Origin: Larix kaempferi
Taxonomy: Eukaryota; Streptophyta; Pinopsida; Pinales; Pinaceae
Reading direction: 5' to 3'
Assembly (NCBI GenBank): GCA_027924585.1
Contig: BSBM01000812.1
Span: 733,501-797,500, forward strand
DNA length: 64,000 nt
This document shows, one piece after another, positions 11,755-21,356 of this stretch. How positions within the stretch are numbered: position 1 is the stretch's first letter; each line of letters starts with the position of its first letter. The notes beneath the pieces are model-generated. The model was not told where the DNA came from. It saw only the letters and a program-made list of their open reading frames with translations, and made no database searches. Position numbers and translations under genes: made by a program.

Positions 11755-14700
11755 ATGTCTTCTCGCCTCACATGTACCTACATTTCATTTCACACTCAAC
11801 AACCCATCATAATACATGATATATATAATAATAAACATTTATAAAAAAAATTCATTATCAACATCATTTTTCACATTGCATATGCATGCGACCTCTATTG
11901 AATTATGATAAAATCATAGAAGCATGTCAATTGCAATTGAAATCATAACATAATTACATAAGCATTTTCAATCAACATTGACATCATTTCATAATCACAT
12001 GAACTTATCATTAACAACACATCAAACAATTTTTCAAGTAATTATCTTTAACAAGCAAATATTTGTTACACACATGTCCATGCCATTCGAAACCGGATTC
12101 CCTCAAAGATTAAGACAACACATAGTCTAGATCTATATCTACACATAACCGAGTCATTCACAACTAAATGCCCTCAAAGAATAAGTCATAATCAAAATCA
12201 ACAATTAATAATTAATAACAAAAACAAGGTGCTACATTTAGAAGAAATAAATATATAATACATATAAAACATGAAGCATTCATATACAAAAATGCAGAAA
12301 ATAAAATGATTCCCCAACACCCACCCATTAGTATTGAATGCTCATCCTATAAACAATAAACATTACTTTAATACACCTACGACTAATTTTAAACGAAATC
12401 TCAATAAATGTCACCACCCCTTCTAGTTTGTGAAACTAAATAAAATCCATGAAAGTAAATAATAGCTTTAGTTGGTTTGAAAGATTTGCATATAATGAGT
12501 AGTTCATGAACTTGCCAAGGATTATTAGAAATTTTCATCATTATGTCCTTGTTCGAAAATAATTTATCTCTTTATTTTATTGTAATTAATCAATTCATAT
12601 TCTATGATAATATTATATTATATTAATTGGTTTACCTTCTACGATACTAGTATTATTTGATTCTAGTAGACCCTTTCACTTTAACAAGTACATTTAAAAA
12701 ATCTAAAATTATGTAATAGAAAGTTTTTTTCAACATGGTTGAAAATGATATATATTTGTGTGCATGGAATGCAACATAGGTTAGCACGGGTTACCCTTTT
12801 GACATGGTTTCAAATGTTTTATTGAAATTGTGAAGTATGTTGTTGAACATTAGAGTATACTACTAGGATGCGAGGATATGTTCATAGAATATCCTATCTA
12901 CATTTTTGTCTTTCAATTTGGATACGACACTCAATATGGGTGCAATTTATTTAAACAAGTTTTCTTTCTCTCATGAATAAGGATTTAATATTAAATTGCA
13001 AGAAGATGAGATGGTGTTTGCAGTAGTGGATCTTAGATGTCTATATGATGCTTAAAAATGGTCTACAGAGAGGAAATAGATGTTTAGACTCATTTTCAGT
13101 GAAGGGAAAATAACCTTCTATAAAAAGAAGAAATTGGATATTACATAACTTGAGTGTCAAAACATAAAAATAGAGTACACCATATCCCCCATACGATAAA
13201 TATTACCTAAGCTTTGAGGCCCTACACATGTACAATGAAATCTAGAGGAATAGTTTATGGCATAAGACCCTCACTTTAACTCCAGGCTATGACATGGATC
13301 CCAATAACCATCCTTGTCATGCTAGTCCTCAATATATTGGTCATATCCCACTCCTAAGATAAAAATTCCCTATTTCCCTAGGCTAAACATTGACCTTAGC
13401 TCATTCCTAGGCCAAAAGAGGTCCCTACTATTTCACAATTTTTTGAAGGTCATAAATCATGATGTTTTAGGAAGCATATTTCCTACTAGAAACTATGATA
13501 GATTTCTAGTCTACAGTAAGTGAAAACATAAGCTGAGAAAACTTACAAAGATTATAAAAAATGATGTGATGGAATTTCTTTCTCTAAAACAACATAAAAT
13601 AACTTAATAAAATGTCAAACCAATCCCACCTTCACCCATGAATGGTTCGTAATTAACTTTAGAAAAAACTTAATATCATAGATATTATAAATAAATTATC
13701 ATGTTGTTTCTAAAGGGTGTGTTGATGGTGAGATATATGTCACAACAATAAGATAAAATGATACTATCATTCAATATATATCCATCATATGAAACAAAAA
13801 CAAAAACAAAATGTATCAATGAAACTTTTCTAGTAGCTTTCCAAACTAAATTATAATAGCATAAGGAAGATTCCATAAAGTCCGAGTTCAAATAAAAAAA
13901 TTGGAACTACAGACCCGATTTTATGCTCCAAACCTCAATGAGATAGATATGATGCTAGGTATTTAATGGTTAGTATAGTTGGGAATGTATGCTACCCACC
14001 TTGAAGAATGTTGCATAAACATGGAAAATGATAGAGATCTCCTAATACCCATATAACACACCTAATATCTTCAAATAACGCCAATGCCTATTTTTTTATG
14101 AATTCAAAATACCCCTTGACACATATATAAAAGACAAGGGGTGACATTATCTCATCTCATATAGTTATCTTGAAACCCCAAATTTGTGAGATGGTTGGGA
14201 CAAATACTATGATAGCTCATCTCATCTCACTTGGTCCATGTTATTCCACCATGTACACATATTTTTACCAAACAATTTTTTGTTTAGCTTTTTCCTTCCC
14301 TTTACCATTTTGAACTTGTCTCCTCTCACTTGGCTTGGTTCATCTCTTCATGTCTTACTTGGCTTGTCTAAACACATCTCATCTTGGTTGAATAAACCCA
14401 TTTGGTCTTTGCTTAGATAGAAGGACTCACATTGTCCTAGATAGCTTGACTCATGCAGGTTAAGTTGTTTCATTTTATTACTTGTGTTGGAAACCCAACA
14501 AGTGATCATTAAGTTTATCTCGAAGCTCTAGAGGGGAAATACATCTAAACATATTAAGATTCAAAATTAATTTGTTTCCATGTAGCATGATTTCCAAGTC
14601 ATATTCCACATAAATGTGATTTGATGGTTTCTCAAAACTAATGTGGCTTTCTGGGTTTAAAAGGTGGTTTACTAATGGTGGTTTTCTATTTCTGAAAATG

Positions 14701-15239
14701 TATTCTCCATTGACATATTTCACCTCATGCCACCACATTATGGATTTGGAGAGCTAAGCCTCATTAAAGGTCTATAATTTCTACATTTGAAATTATCATG
14801 GGATGTTAGATCATGATGATTGCGGGTCATTTGATATTTTGGATGCAAGAATAGACGTTAACCTCTATGCATGTTACAATGAAAAATACATCCACGTCGT
14901 CTAATATGTGCAAGCACCCACCATTAGAATTGTAATATCTAAAAGCTATTTTTTAATAGAATTAACCATGGCTAAGCTTAATTAAACCAATCAACCATTA
15001 AGATTTACCTTAAATAGATTACAACAATCAAATTAACTCCAATTATGAAATTAAGCGTAGATGTTATGCAATGAATCAAACTTGATCGAAACAAGATCAC
15101 AAAGGAGTAATAGGTATAAATATAGTTATAGGAGATTGAACATATTCTGTCTCCCTTGAAAATTTAGTGGAGTGTGATGTCACTCATTCAACTTGCTAAG
15201 ATCATATACCTCTTGTTCATATAGTCACATATATTTCTT

Positions 15240-15284
<45 letters not shown>

Positions 15285-16339
15285 CCCTAACATCTCCTCT
15301 CGTAAAGTATTTTAATAATGTATATGCAAAAGGTCACAGATTCAATCTCGCACTCTCTCAAGCTTCATTTAAATACCCAAGGAGACATGGGCCCATTGCA
15401 ATAAGCCTTAACCCCAATTGAGTGGAATATTCATTTTGTTGTGTTTGAGGAACTCTCAACCTTTTGTATTATTAAAAAATACTTTTTATATTTATATTAA
15501 GAAGACTCAACCCTTGCTAAGTCTTAGATTTAATTGTAAGGGAAGGGTTGTGGGTTGTTGATACTAGGTTAGAGTATTACAAAGGTAGCCAATTGAATTT
15601 GAGTCAGGTCTAAGAAATCCTTACCAATTACTCTTAGATCCATAAAATGATATATATAGAAAAGACCCTCAACTTCGGTATAATATATACGTCTTATAGG
15701 GGTCATTTTCCCTTACATCTTACTAGGGGTCATTTTTCTACCATAGTATGTTAGTGTGTTTTAAAGTTTCATATTAAACCCATTTATAAATTATAATTAT
15801 ACATATTTTTTGGAAACCTATTTATGACATATATATAAGAAAAAATAGCTATATTGTCAAAAACATAATAGACTAAAATGCATTTAAAATTAAATATATT
15901 GAAAAACTATACTATTCAAATTCTAAAATATATATAATTAATTAATTTTTTTATTTAACTAAATTTCAAAAATGTGTCTAAAATTTTAAATTAAAAATTG
16001 ATTATCATTACATAAAAATAAACTATTTTAAGCCCCTCCCTTCTTAAAATTATGGGCAAAACCCATATTTCCAAATTAATATTCGAACCCTTTAATTTTT
16101 CCATAAATAAAATTTAACCCTTAAATACCATCTAAACGAACATTTAAAACCCTTTAATTTTTCTATCCTGAATATTAGGGTTTAGTACCATATATATCGG
16201 CAACATTTGGAACCTTTTAATTTCCTCTTTGAAATTTTACCCCTAAATTTTTGAATGAATAGAATATGTTAACAAGGCATCCTTTAAATAGAATATTGGA
16301 TAACTTAGATTTGGTAAATAAAGTTGCGGAAATAAGGCT
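11755..16339. other. Long AT-rich stretch without a recognised gene
   Basis: No exon, RNA gene or complete element was recognised in about 4.6 kb. Open frames are short and low-complexity; the 86-codon minus frame at 14478-14738 is the most protein-like but matches nothing I know. A TA run lies at 15242-15282. Confidence 0.4.
15242..15282. repeat. (TA)n microsatellite
   Basis: About 41 bp of uninterrupted TA repeats. Confidence 0.95.
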
Positions 16340-16440
16340 GGAGGAACTCGCAAAGCATAGAGTTCGTAGTCTTCATCGGATTCAATTGCTGGTGCTCTCT
16401 CAGCTTCATCTTTAAAAAAGGTAAGATGTATTTCTTTAGA
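16340..16440. repeat. First copy of a duplicated segment at the P1 target site
   Basis: The segment with GGAACTCGCAAAGC, GTAGTCTTCATCGGAT and GCTCTCTCAGC recurs about 194 bp downstream as GGAACTCGCGAGG... That second copy is interrupted by P1: its beginning is at 16538-16558 and its continuation at 21357-21430. In the empty site the two would be a diverged tandem repeat of roughly 100 bp. Confidence 0.7.
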
Positions 16441-16553
16441 GTGAGCATAATCAAGGTAAGAGGAAAACAATTTCTTTTCTTGATCGCAGCTTAGTAGTTT
16501 TGGTCAATAAATCACTAACGGAAGGAAAGAACGCTGCAGGAACTCGCGAGGTA

Positions 16554-16558
16554 GAGGG
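16554..16558. repeat. P1 target-site duplication, left copy
   Basis: GAGGG directly before the 5' LTR, identical to 21352-21356. Confidence 0.95.
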
Positions 16559-16758
16559 TGTTGGAGATAATTCCTCCCGTCAACTTGATGTATCCACCAA
16601 ATGAGCCTCGGGTGTAGAGGCATCATATGTTCAATGTATTTTGTGTGTTCATTCGGAGGTTCTGGAATGATGTAGAAGAGCCGAGAGCTCCTGCCGTTTT
16701 CACCAAGACTCCCCATACTCTGTTTTCCCCCTGCTGCTCTGCCTCTGCAAATCTGTCA
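16559..16758 (+). repeat. P1 5' LTR
   Basis: 200 bp, TGTTGGAG...ATCTGTCA. The only difference from the 3' LTR is a G/A in CTCCCGTCAA versus CTCCCATCAA, a CpG-type transition. The LTR is unusually short for a copia element and close to the size range of TRIM elements. Confidence 0.96.
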
Positions 16759-16772
16759 TGGTATCAGAGCAG
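16759..16772 (+). other. P1 primer binding site
   Basis: TGGTATCAGAGCAG immediately follows the LTR end CTGTCA. It is a full match to the 12-base initiator-tRNA-Met primer site of plant LTR elements. Confidence 0.95.
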
Positions 16773-17394
16773 GGAGATCATGCCGCTGCCCGATCCATTT
16801 GAAGTTACCTTGAACCAGCCAAGTTCACTGGTACATAGGAGAAACTGTCTCCATTGAAGTGAATCCCAGCCATAGTAGCTGGAAGAATACTAGAGCACAC
16901 AGTGATCTAGACAGCGCTGCGAGTGTGGAGCAGCCGCCATTAGTCAACTACGTTTTGAAGTCAAGAAGGCACCTGAGTAAAAAAAAAAATCTTTCACGAG
17001 GAGGCAGAGGAGTGGAGAGACTCGAATTGTTTTGGGGTTGAGTCTCAACATTGTGAAGATACCTCTATCGGTGGAGAGGATGCTTCGACGCTGGTTGAGC
17101 CCTGTAATTTTGAGGAAGGCGTGATGGTTGGAGAGCCCACGCCCTGCCTTTCCTCTCAGTTCATTTTGTTTCCCGGTGGCTATTTGCGCATGAGTGGAGA
17201 GCGCATCTCTTTGTTACCCGCGTTGAATGCCCTGTAATTCTTTCTCGTTGCACAGAGCCTGCCTGGGGCGATGTTATATTTTCCATGATAAGTGTGTTTA
17301 AGGCCCAGGAGGAACCGTAGTTCGGTTAAGTGAGCAGAGCGCCTGTACAGAGGGGAGGCACTCCAATGGATTTCCTGTTGGTGCGAGAGAGAAA
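16773..17394 (+). other. P1 leader, origin unrecognised
   Basis: About 620 bp, more GC-rich than the surrounding DNA, between the primer site and the VOC fragment. It has no long ATG-initiated frame. Given the patchwork downstream, it may be made of further captured pieces too short or diverged for me to name. It includes an A-run at 16979-16989. Confidence 0.4.
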
Positions 17395-17571
17395 ATGGCT
17401 TTAGAAAATGTAGCGGCCGTGGAAGAGAATGGCAAGGGAAATGGCGCTGCAGCTGAGCTGCACAAGTTCTTGGTTCTGAAACCCCATCTGATTGTGCAGG
17501 CACCACACGCTGCCGACGCTATAAGCTTCTACAAGCGCGTGTTCGTGGCTGAAGAAACTGCAAAGTCTCAC
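17395..17571 (+). pseudogene. Captured 5' part of a VOC-superfamily (glyoxalase-like) gene
   Basis: An ATG at 17395 opens a 63-codon frame ending at 17586. Residues 1-58 resemble the start of the plant glyoxalase/bleomycin-resistance-fold proteins of the At5g48480 type: a short acidic-alanine leader, then FLVLKPHLIVQAPHAADA and ISFYKRVFVAEE, the first beta-strand and helix of the VOC fold. After AKSH the similarity stops and sequence of another gene begins in a different frame. Only about the first third of the family's length is present and no metal-site region is complete. This is a transduplicated fragment, not a working enzyme gene. The start codon and leader are preserved, so the piece came from the 5' end of a transcript or gene. 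Confidence 0.75.
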
Positions 17572-17572
17572 A

Positions 17573-17776
17573 TTTTGTGGGATTGATGGCATAAGCGTCA
17601 GAGGCGAGAGGCCCTCGATTTCGCCTGGTGTTATTGGACAAGGAGGCACGATTGTAGACTCTGGAACCGTAATAAGTCGGCTTGTCCCGCAGCCATACTC
17701 TACCCTGAAAGCCTCGTTCCGAAGCAAGACCCGGGATATTCCGAGCACGCTTGGCCGGAGTAGGAATCCCTATTGA
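17573..17776 (+). pseudogene. Captured fragment of a pepsin-like (A1B, nepenthesin type) aspartic protease
   Basis: In the frame starting at 17573 the translation is GIDGISVRGERPSISPG, then GGTIVDSGTVISRLVPQ and YSTLKASFRSKTRD, ending at TGA 17774. This matches the region around the second catalytic aspartate of plant A1B aspartic proteases (GGTIIDSGT), with the catalytic DSGT intact. Family members are usually 400-500 residues long, so about 65 residues is a small internal piece. It abuts the VOC fragment within a few bases and in another frame, which points to template switching or end joining rather than a natural fusion gene. Confidence 0.8.
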
Positions 17777-17841
17777 GCGGCCATCTCTAAAGTAGGCCTT
17801 CGCTTCTTTTCCTCTCAGGATCAGACCACGAGGTTTGAGGG

Positions 17842-17916
17842 TCAATTCTCCTCCACTTGAACCTTGATGTCGTTGGAGTTAAGGCCGGGCATGTCGACCA
17901 TAAATACGGAGGCCAT
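17842..17916 (-). pseudogene. Captured antisense fragment of a class II small heat-shock protein
   Basis: The minus strand at 17916-17842 encodes [13 protein letters not shown] followed by [10 protein letters not shown] and then a stop. This is the conserved beginning of the alpha-crystallin domain of plant cytosolic class II HSP20 proteins (VDMPGL...DIKVQVE). Similarity may continue out of frame to about 17800. It lies opposite to the element's transcription direction, so a P1 transcript would carry it as antisense. The rest of the roughly 155-residue family is absent. Confidence 0.75.
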
Positions 17917-17936
17917 CGGTACCTGTCTACAACTGA

Positions 17937-18158
17937 TTCATCTGCCACGACACAATATGTAAATCCAGCTTCGACGAGATAATTGAAGGTGTGGCGTTGA
18001 CAGTCAAACGTGAATTTATTGTTGGTGGCAGGGAGCTTCTGGAGGCACTGGTAAGCTCGGTGGTGCAGAGAAGGAAAGTTGTAGAGGGTACTGTGGGTCG
18101 ATGTTCGTTTTATGCACAGAGAAATCTGGTAAGGTCTTCGTTCCTTCCTCGTTTTTGA
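17937..18158 (+). other. Unidentified 73-codon open stretch in the P1 leader, possible captured exon
   Basis: The frame is open without an early ATG and includes [35 protein letters not shown]. It looks coding (mixed amphipathic composition) but I do not recognise it. Two possible 5' splice donors lie inside (CTG|GTAAGC near 18051 and CTG|GTAAGG near 18129) and a possible acceptor (TCTATTGCAG|CC) ends near 18387. If used, these would define an intron in the 5' leader. Confidence 0.35.
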
Positions 18159-18499
18159 TTGATTAGGGTTGCCGTCGGGCTTCTGTTGTGGGCTCTGGCT
18201 GTGAGGCGGTCTCCGTGGACTCTGTGTCGGGTTAATTCCAATGTGGTTCTGTTATTGTGTTTAAGGGGAATATCAGTGGTTGTGAGGCGGTCCTGGTGGC
18301 CTATCTGTCTTTTTATGTTTGCTGTGGCTCCTTATTGTGTTAAGGACTTTTCCTTATGTGAATAAGGAATCAAACCCTCTATTGCAGCCTTCAGTACAGT
18401 AGAATGGACAGCCCCTGCTCTGTTTAGCCACAGTCGCATACTCTATTTTTGGGGTTATGCTCTGCCAGCACAGAACACCTGCAACTCAGCAGAGCAAAA
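18159..18499 (+). other. P1 leader upstream of the long ORF
   Basis: T- and G-rich sequence with no recognised coding content, possibly intronic (donor near 18129, acceptor near 18387). It ends at the AAAAATGG context of the ATG at 18500. Confidence 0.4.
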
Positions 18500-21022
18500 A
18501 TGGGCAGAAAGTCCAGGTCTAGACAAGCCAAGAAGAAAGAAAATCAGTGGAGCAGAGTGGATCTGTCATCTCCTCCACAGTTTAATGGCACGAATTTTAC
18601 CATGTGGACAAGTAGAATGAGGGTATCTCTACGGTATGTAGATGCACATGTTGAATTAAATGATGAATCCAAAGATGCTTTGGCATTGCATCTCATCCAA
18701 CTAGCTGTGGATGACAGTTTGATGCAAATGATTACAGCAGCAAAGACTTCTAAGGAAGCATGGTGCATTCTAGAGGAAGAATGCAGCGTAAGGGGGAGTA
18801 ACATGTGCAAGCAGTCAACAGTGTCACATCCTGTTGAAGAAGCAGCAGTTGAGAATCCTGCAGTTGAAGCAGAAGACAGCCAAGCTGTTAGTGAATCCCA
18901 CGGTGTAAAGGCACTTGTGGATGAATATGCAGATGGAACTGCCATTGCAGCAGCAGATACTCCATCCATAGAAGCATTTGAATGCTCGTATGAAACGGTC
19001 AAGGACTCTGTCAGCCAAGCAGATCCTGTTGAGTTTGAGAACAGTGAACCCCACTGTGCAGAGCCACAGGTGGATGAAGATAACAAAGATGACGTTGAAG
19101 AGGAAGCTGCCATAGCAGCAGCAGAAAATGGTGAATTAGCAACTCAAGCAGTTGCAGAACAGCCAGTAGAGGTTGAATGTGAAGAAGAAAATGAGCTCAT
19201 GAAGAGCATGCCCATGAGGGCAGAAATTTATACTAACAGGTTAGATGTCTGTGCATGTGCAGGTGCATATAGAAATCAGCCTGCAATTGAGCAAAATGTA
19301 AATGTAAATGATGATGAAATCATTCAAGAGTTTCTAAAGAATGTGGACAATGTGATGTCCTTCTTTGAAGCAAAAAATGGAAAAGAAGGCAGCAGTGGAG
19401 CTGATAAGTATAATGAAGACCATGAAGATTTGAAATTTATTGAAGAGTGGCTAGCAAAGCCCAAGCACGATGAAAACTGCACTTTCATTGCAGAATCTGA
19501 CAAAACATTCCCAGTTTGCATAGAGATTGCCGACATGACAGTTCAAGATGAATGCAAGGACTTCATTACTGATTTTGATGCTGATTTGAAGCTCATTGAA
19601 GAATGGCTCGAAAAGCCAAACTATGTTGAACTGAACTGCACTGATCTTGTAGCCGTTAGAAGGTTAGCTGAAGGCAGCATTGAGGTTGCAAACATGAATG
19701 AAAAAGGAGACAGCCATGTAGCTGCAAAAGATGAAGTTCATGCAGAAGATAAGGCAACAAATGAACCTGAAGTTTGTGCAGTGGAAGAAGGTAAAACTAA
19801 TTTAGCAGCTGGTCTACATGTTCATTCAGCAAGCCCCAGATCATGTGGTGGACGAAAATCAAATTACAACGAAGAAATTCATACTCCTGCTAGCTTATCC
19901 AGCGGACCAAGACTTGGTTCCAGGCGTACCACTGTTGTAGATTATTCATCTGTACATGACGATGATAGCCTTTATTCAATTGCTGTTCCTAACTACATGA
20001 CTGCCACTGAATCTGCAAGGGGGATAAATTCTATGGATGAGAACCGTAGTAATTTTCTGCAGGTTGCTGCAGAAGTCGGGGATGATAAACACATGCGTAA
20101 GAAGCATAAGAAAGAAAGGTCTTTTATCCAGTGTCCGCTTGAGTTTGACAAGCTTCCTAGCATGTCTGGTGTGCCACAGGAAGGTGACATAATTGCATAC
20201 CGTTTAGTGGAACTATCTACTTCCTGGTGTCCAGAACTTTCTAGTTTCAGAGTTGGCACAGTTGCATGGTATGATTGTCAAACCACTAAGATCAGGTTGG
20301 CACCAGTTTCTGAGTATCCTTTTGAATTCTTGAATTCTCTTGGTGAAGAAGAAGATGCTAACCAGACAGGCATCTCACCTTACAATGATGATGGCTCATT
20401 AGATATAGATTTTGCATCACTTGTTGATGTCCGTTGGGTACATCAGCACAAGCCAACTTCTGAACCAATTCATATCGAAGGAGAAAATAAAATCTCTAGC
20501 ACTGATACAGGTACTAGAGTTCCAGTTGCTGAGGAACCTGGAAGAATAGAAACACATGCAAATGGTCAGAGAAATTTAAAGAGCAGTGCTGACAAAAATA
20601 CTGACTTTCCAGATATTGAGAAACTTGCAACTGAAACACATGCAAATGCAGAGATAAATTCGAAGAGTGACATTACAAATTTTCCAGTGCATACTGAAGG
20701 GAATGGAGAAATTGTGAGTATCTGGCAGGAGATCAATCAGGTGTTTAGTGCTAAAAAAGCGGAGCTTGCTCTTAAGAATGATCAGTCCAAGGTAGAGGAC
20801 TTCGAGGATGAGATTGAGGTTGATATAGAAAGTTTCGATACAGAAACCCTTTGGGAACTTGATAGGTTTGTCAATAATTGCAAGAAGAAAGTGAGAATGA
20901 AGAAGAAGGTGAAGAAGAACGCTGAATTCAAAGTCTGGAGCAAGCGAAAGAAAAAGAAGCCACTGCATCAGCATGCAGCAGACAAGAATGGTAAGATAAT
21001 TTTGAGTTTTGACATGAACTAA
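18500..21022 (+). CDS. Gag-coilin-NET chimeric ORF of P1
   Basis: An uninterrupted frame of 840 codons starts at the ATG at 18500 (an upstream in-frame TTG at 18449 is not a likely start). Residues about 20-100 resemble the copia-type Gag N-terminus (PPQFNGTNFTMW, LHLIQLAVDDSLM, AKTSKEAW). Residues about 105-530 are acidic and low-complexity, with a twice-occurring unit DLKxIEEWLxKP (near 19430 and 19585). Residues about 545-655 match the C-terminal Tudor-like domain of plant coilin, the Cajal-body scaffold: EFDKLPSM, GDIIAYRLVELSTSWCPE, SSFRVGTVAWYD, DDGSLDIDFASLVDVR, and later SAKKAELA. Residues about 766-804 match the NET domain tail of plant BET/GTE bromodomain factors (EIEVDIESFD, LWELDRFV). 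The end is basic (KKKVRMKKK, SKRKKKKP), likely nuclear targeting. No stop or frameshift in 2.5 kb suggests recent origin or selection. Coilin's N-terminal self-association domain, the Gag zinc knuckle and all of pol are absent. Confidence 0.9.
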   Translation: MGRKSRSRQAKKKENQWSRVDLSSPPQFNGTNFTMWTSRMRVSLRYVDAHVELNDESKDALALHLIQLAVDDSLMQMITAAKTSKEAWCILEEECSVRGSNMCKQSTVSHPVEEAAVENPAVEAEDSQAVSESHGVKALVDEYADGTAIAAADTPSIEAFECSYETVKDSVSQADPVEFENSEPHCAEPQVDEDNKDDVEEEAAIAAAENGELATQAVAEQPVEVECEEENELMKSMPMRAEIYTNRLDVCACAGAYRNQPAIEQNVNVNDDEIIQEFLKNVDNVMSFFEAKNGKEGSSGADKYNEDHEDLKFIEEWLAKPKHDENCTFIAESDKTFPVCIEIADMTVQDECKDFITDFDADLKLIEEWLEKPNYVELNCTDLVAVRRLAEGSIEVANMNEKGDSHVAAKDEVHAEDKATNEPEVCAVEEGKTNLAAGLHVHSASPRSCGGRKSNYNEEIHTPASLSSGPRLGSRRTTVVDYSSVHDDDSLYSIAVPNYMTATESARGINSMDENRSNFLQVAAEVGDDKHMRKKHKKERSFIQCPLEFDKLPSMSGVPQEGDIIAYRLVELSTSWCPELSSFRVGTVAWYDCQTTKIRLAPVSEYPFEFLNSLGEEEDANQTGISPYNDDGSLDIDFASLVDVRWVHQHKPTSEPIHIEGENKISSTDTGTRVPVAEEPGRIETHANGQRNLKSSADKNTDFPDIEKLATETHANAEINSKSDITNFPVHTEGNGEIVSIWQEINQVFSAKKAELALKNDQSKVEDFEDEIEVDIESFDTETLWELDRFVNNCKKKVRMKKKVKKNAEFKVWSKRKKKKPLHQHAADKNGKIILSFDMN

Positions 21023-21138
21023 TGTAAGCCTAGCTGAGACTTAGACCAGCAGGCATTAATGTTTCAATGTTTTTTTGTTAAAAGCCTATGACGGCATTGT
21101 ATGAATGTGTTAAATATTAGTAGTTTGTTTATGGTCGG

Positions 21139-21151
21139 AATTAAGGGGGAG
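21139..21151 (+). other. P1 polypurine tract
   Basis: AATTAAGGGGGAG immediately precedes the 3' LTR. Confidence 0.9.
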
Positions 21152-21351
21152 TGTTGGAGATAATTCCTCCCATCAACTTGATGTATCCACCAAATGAGCC
21201 TCGGGTGTAGAGGCATCATATGTTCAATGTATTTTGTGTGTTCATTCGGAGGTTCTGGAATGATGTAGAAGAGCCGAGAGCTCCTGCCGTTTTCACCAAG
21301 ACTCCCCATACTCTGTTTTCCCCCTGCTGCTCTGCCTCTGCAAATCTGTCA
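21152..21351 (+). repeat. P1 3' LTR
   Basis: 200 bp, 199 of 200 positions identical to the 5' LTR. Confidence 0.96.
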
Positions 21352-21356
21352 GAGGG
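21352..21356. repeat. P1 target-site duplication, right copy
   Basis: GAGGG directly after the 3' LTR. A 5-bp duplication is usual for plant LTR-element integrases. Confidence 0.95.

Larger units (their letters stand above)
16559..21351 (+). mobile_element. P1: young non-autonomous LTR retrotransposon carrying captured host gene fragments
   Basis: The 4793-bp element has two 200-bp LTRs (16559-16758, 21152-21351) that differ at one base, an initiator-tRNA-Met primer site directly after the 5' LTR, a polypurine tract directly before the 3' LTR, and a perfect 5-bp target duplication GAGGG (16554-16558 and 21352-21356). No protease, integrase or RT is present. The interior holds recognisable parts of a VOC/glyoxalase-like gene, a pepsin-like aspartic protease, an antisense class II small heat-shock protein and one long ORF fusing a copia-type Gag to coilin and a BET NET tail. 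Near-identical LTRs imply recent movement, with RT and integrase presumably supplied by an autonomous copia-type relative. Known precedents for gene capture by LTR elements, such as maize Bs1, are the closest analogy. Confidence 0.95.

Noticed and set aside
16759-16772. TGGTATCAGAGC elements as possible tRNA genes
   Set aside because: They are primer sites complementary to the tRNA 3' end; no cloverleaf or A/B boxes surround them.
18544-19113. 189-codon minus-strand Ser/Thr-rich frame
   Set aside because: Antisense of the acidic low-complexity part of the P1 ORF.
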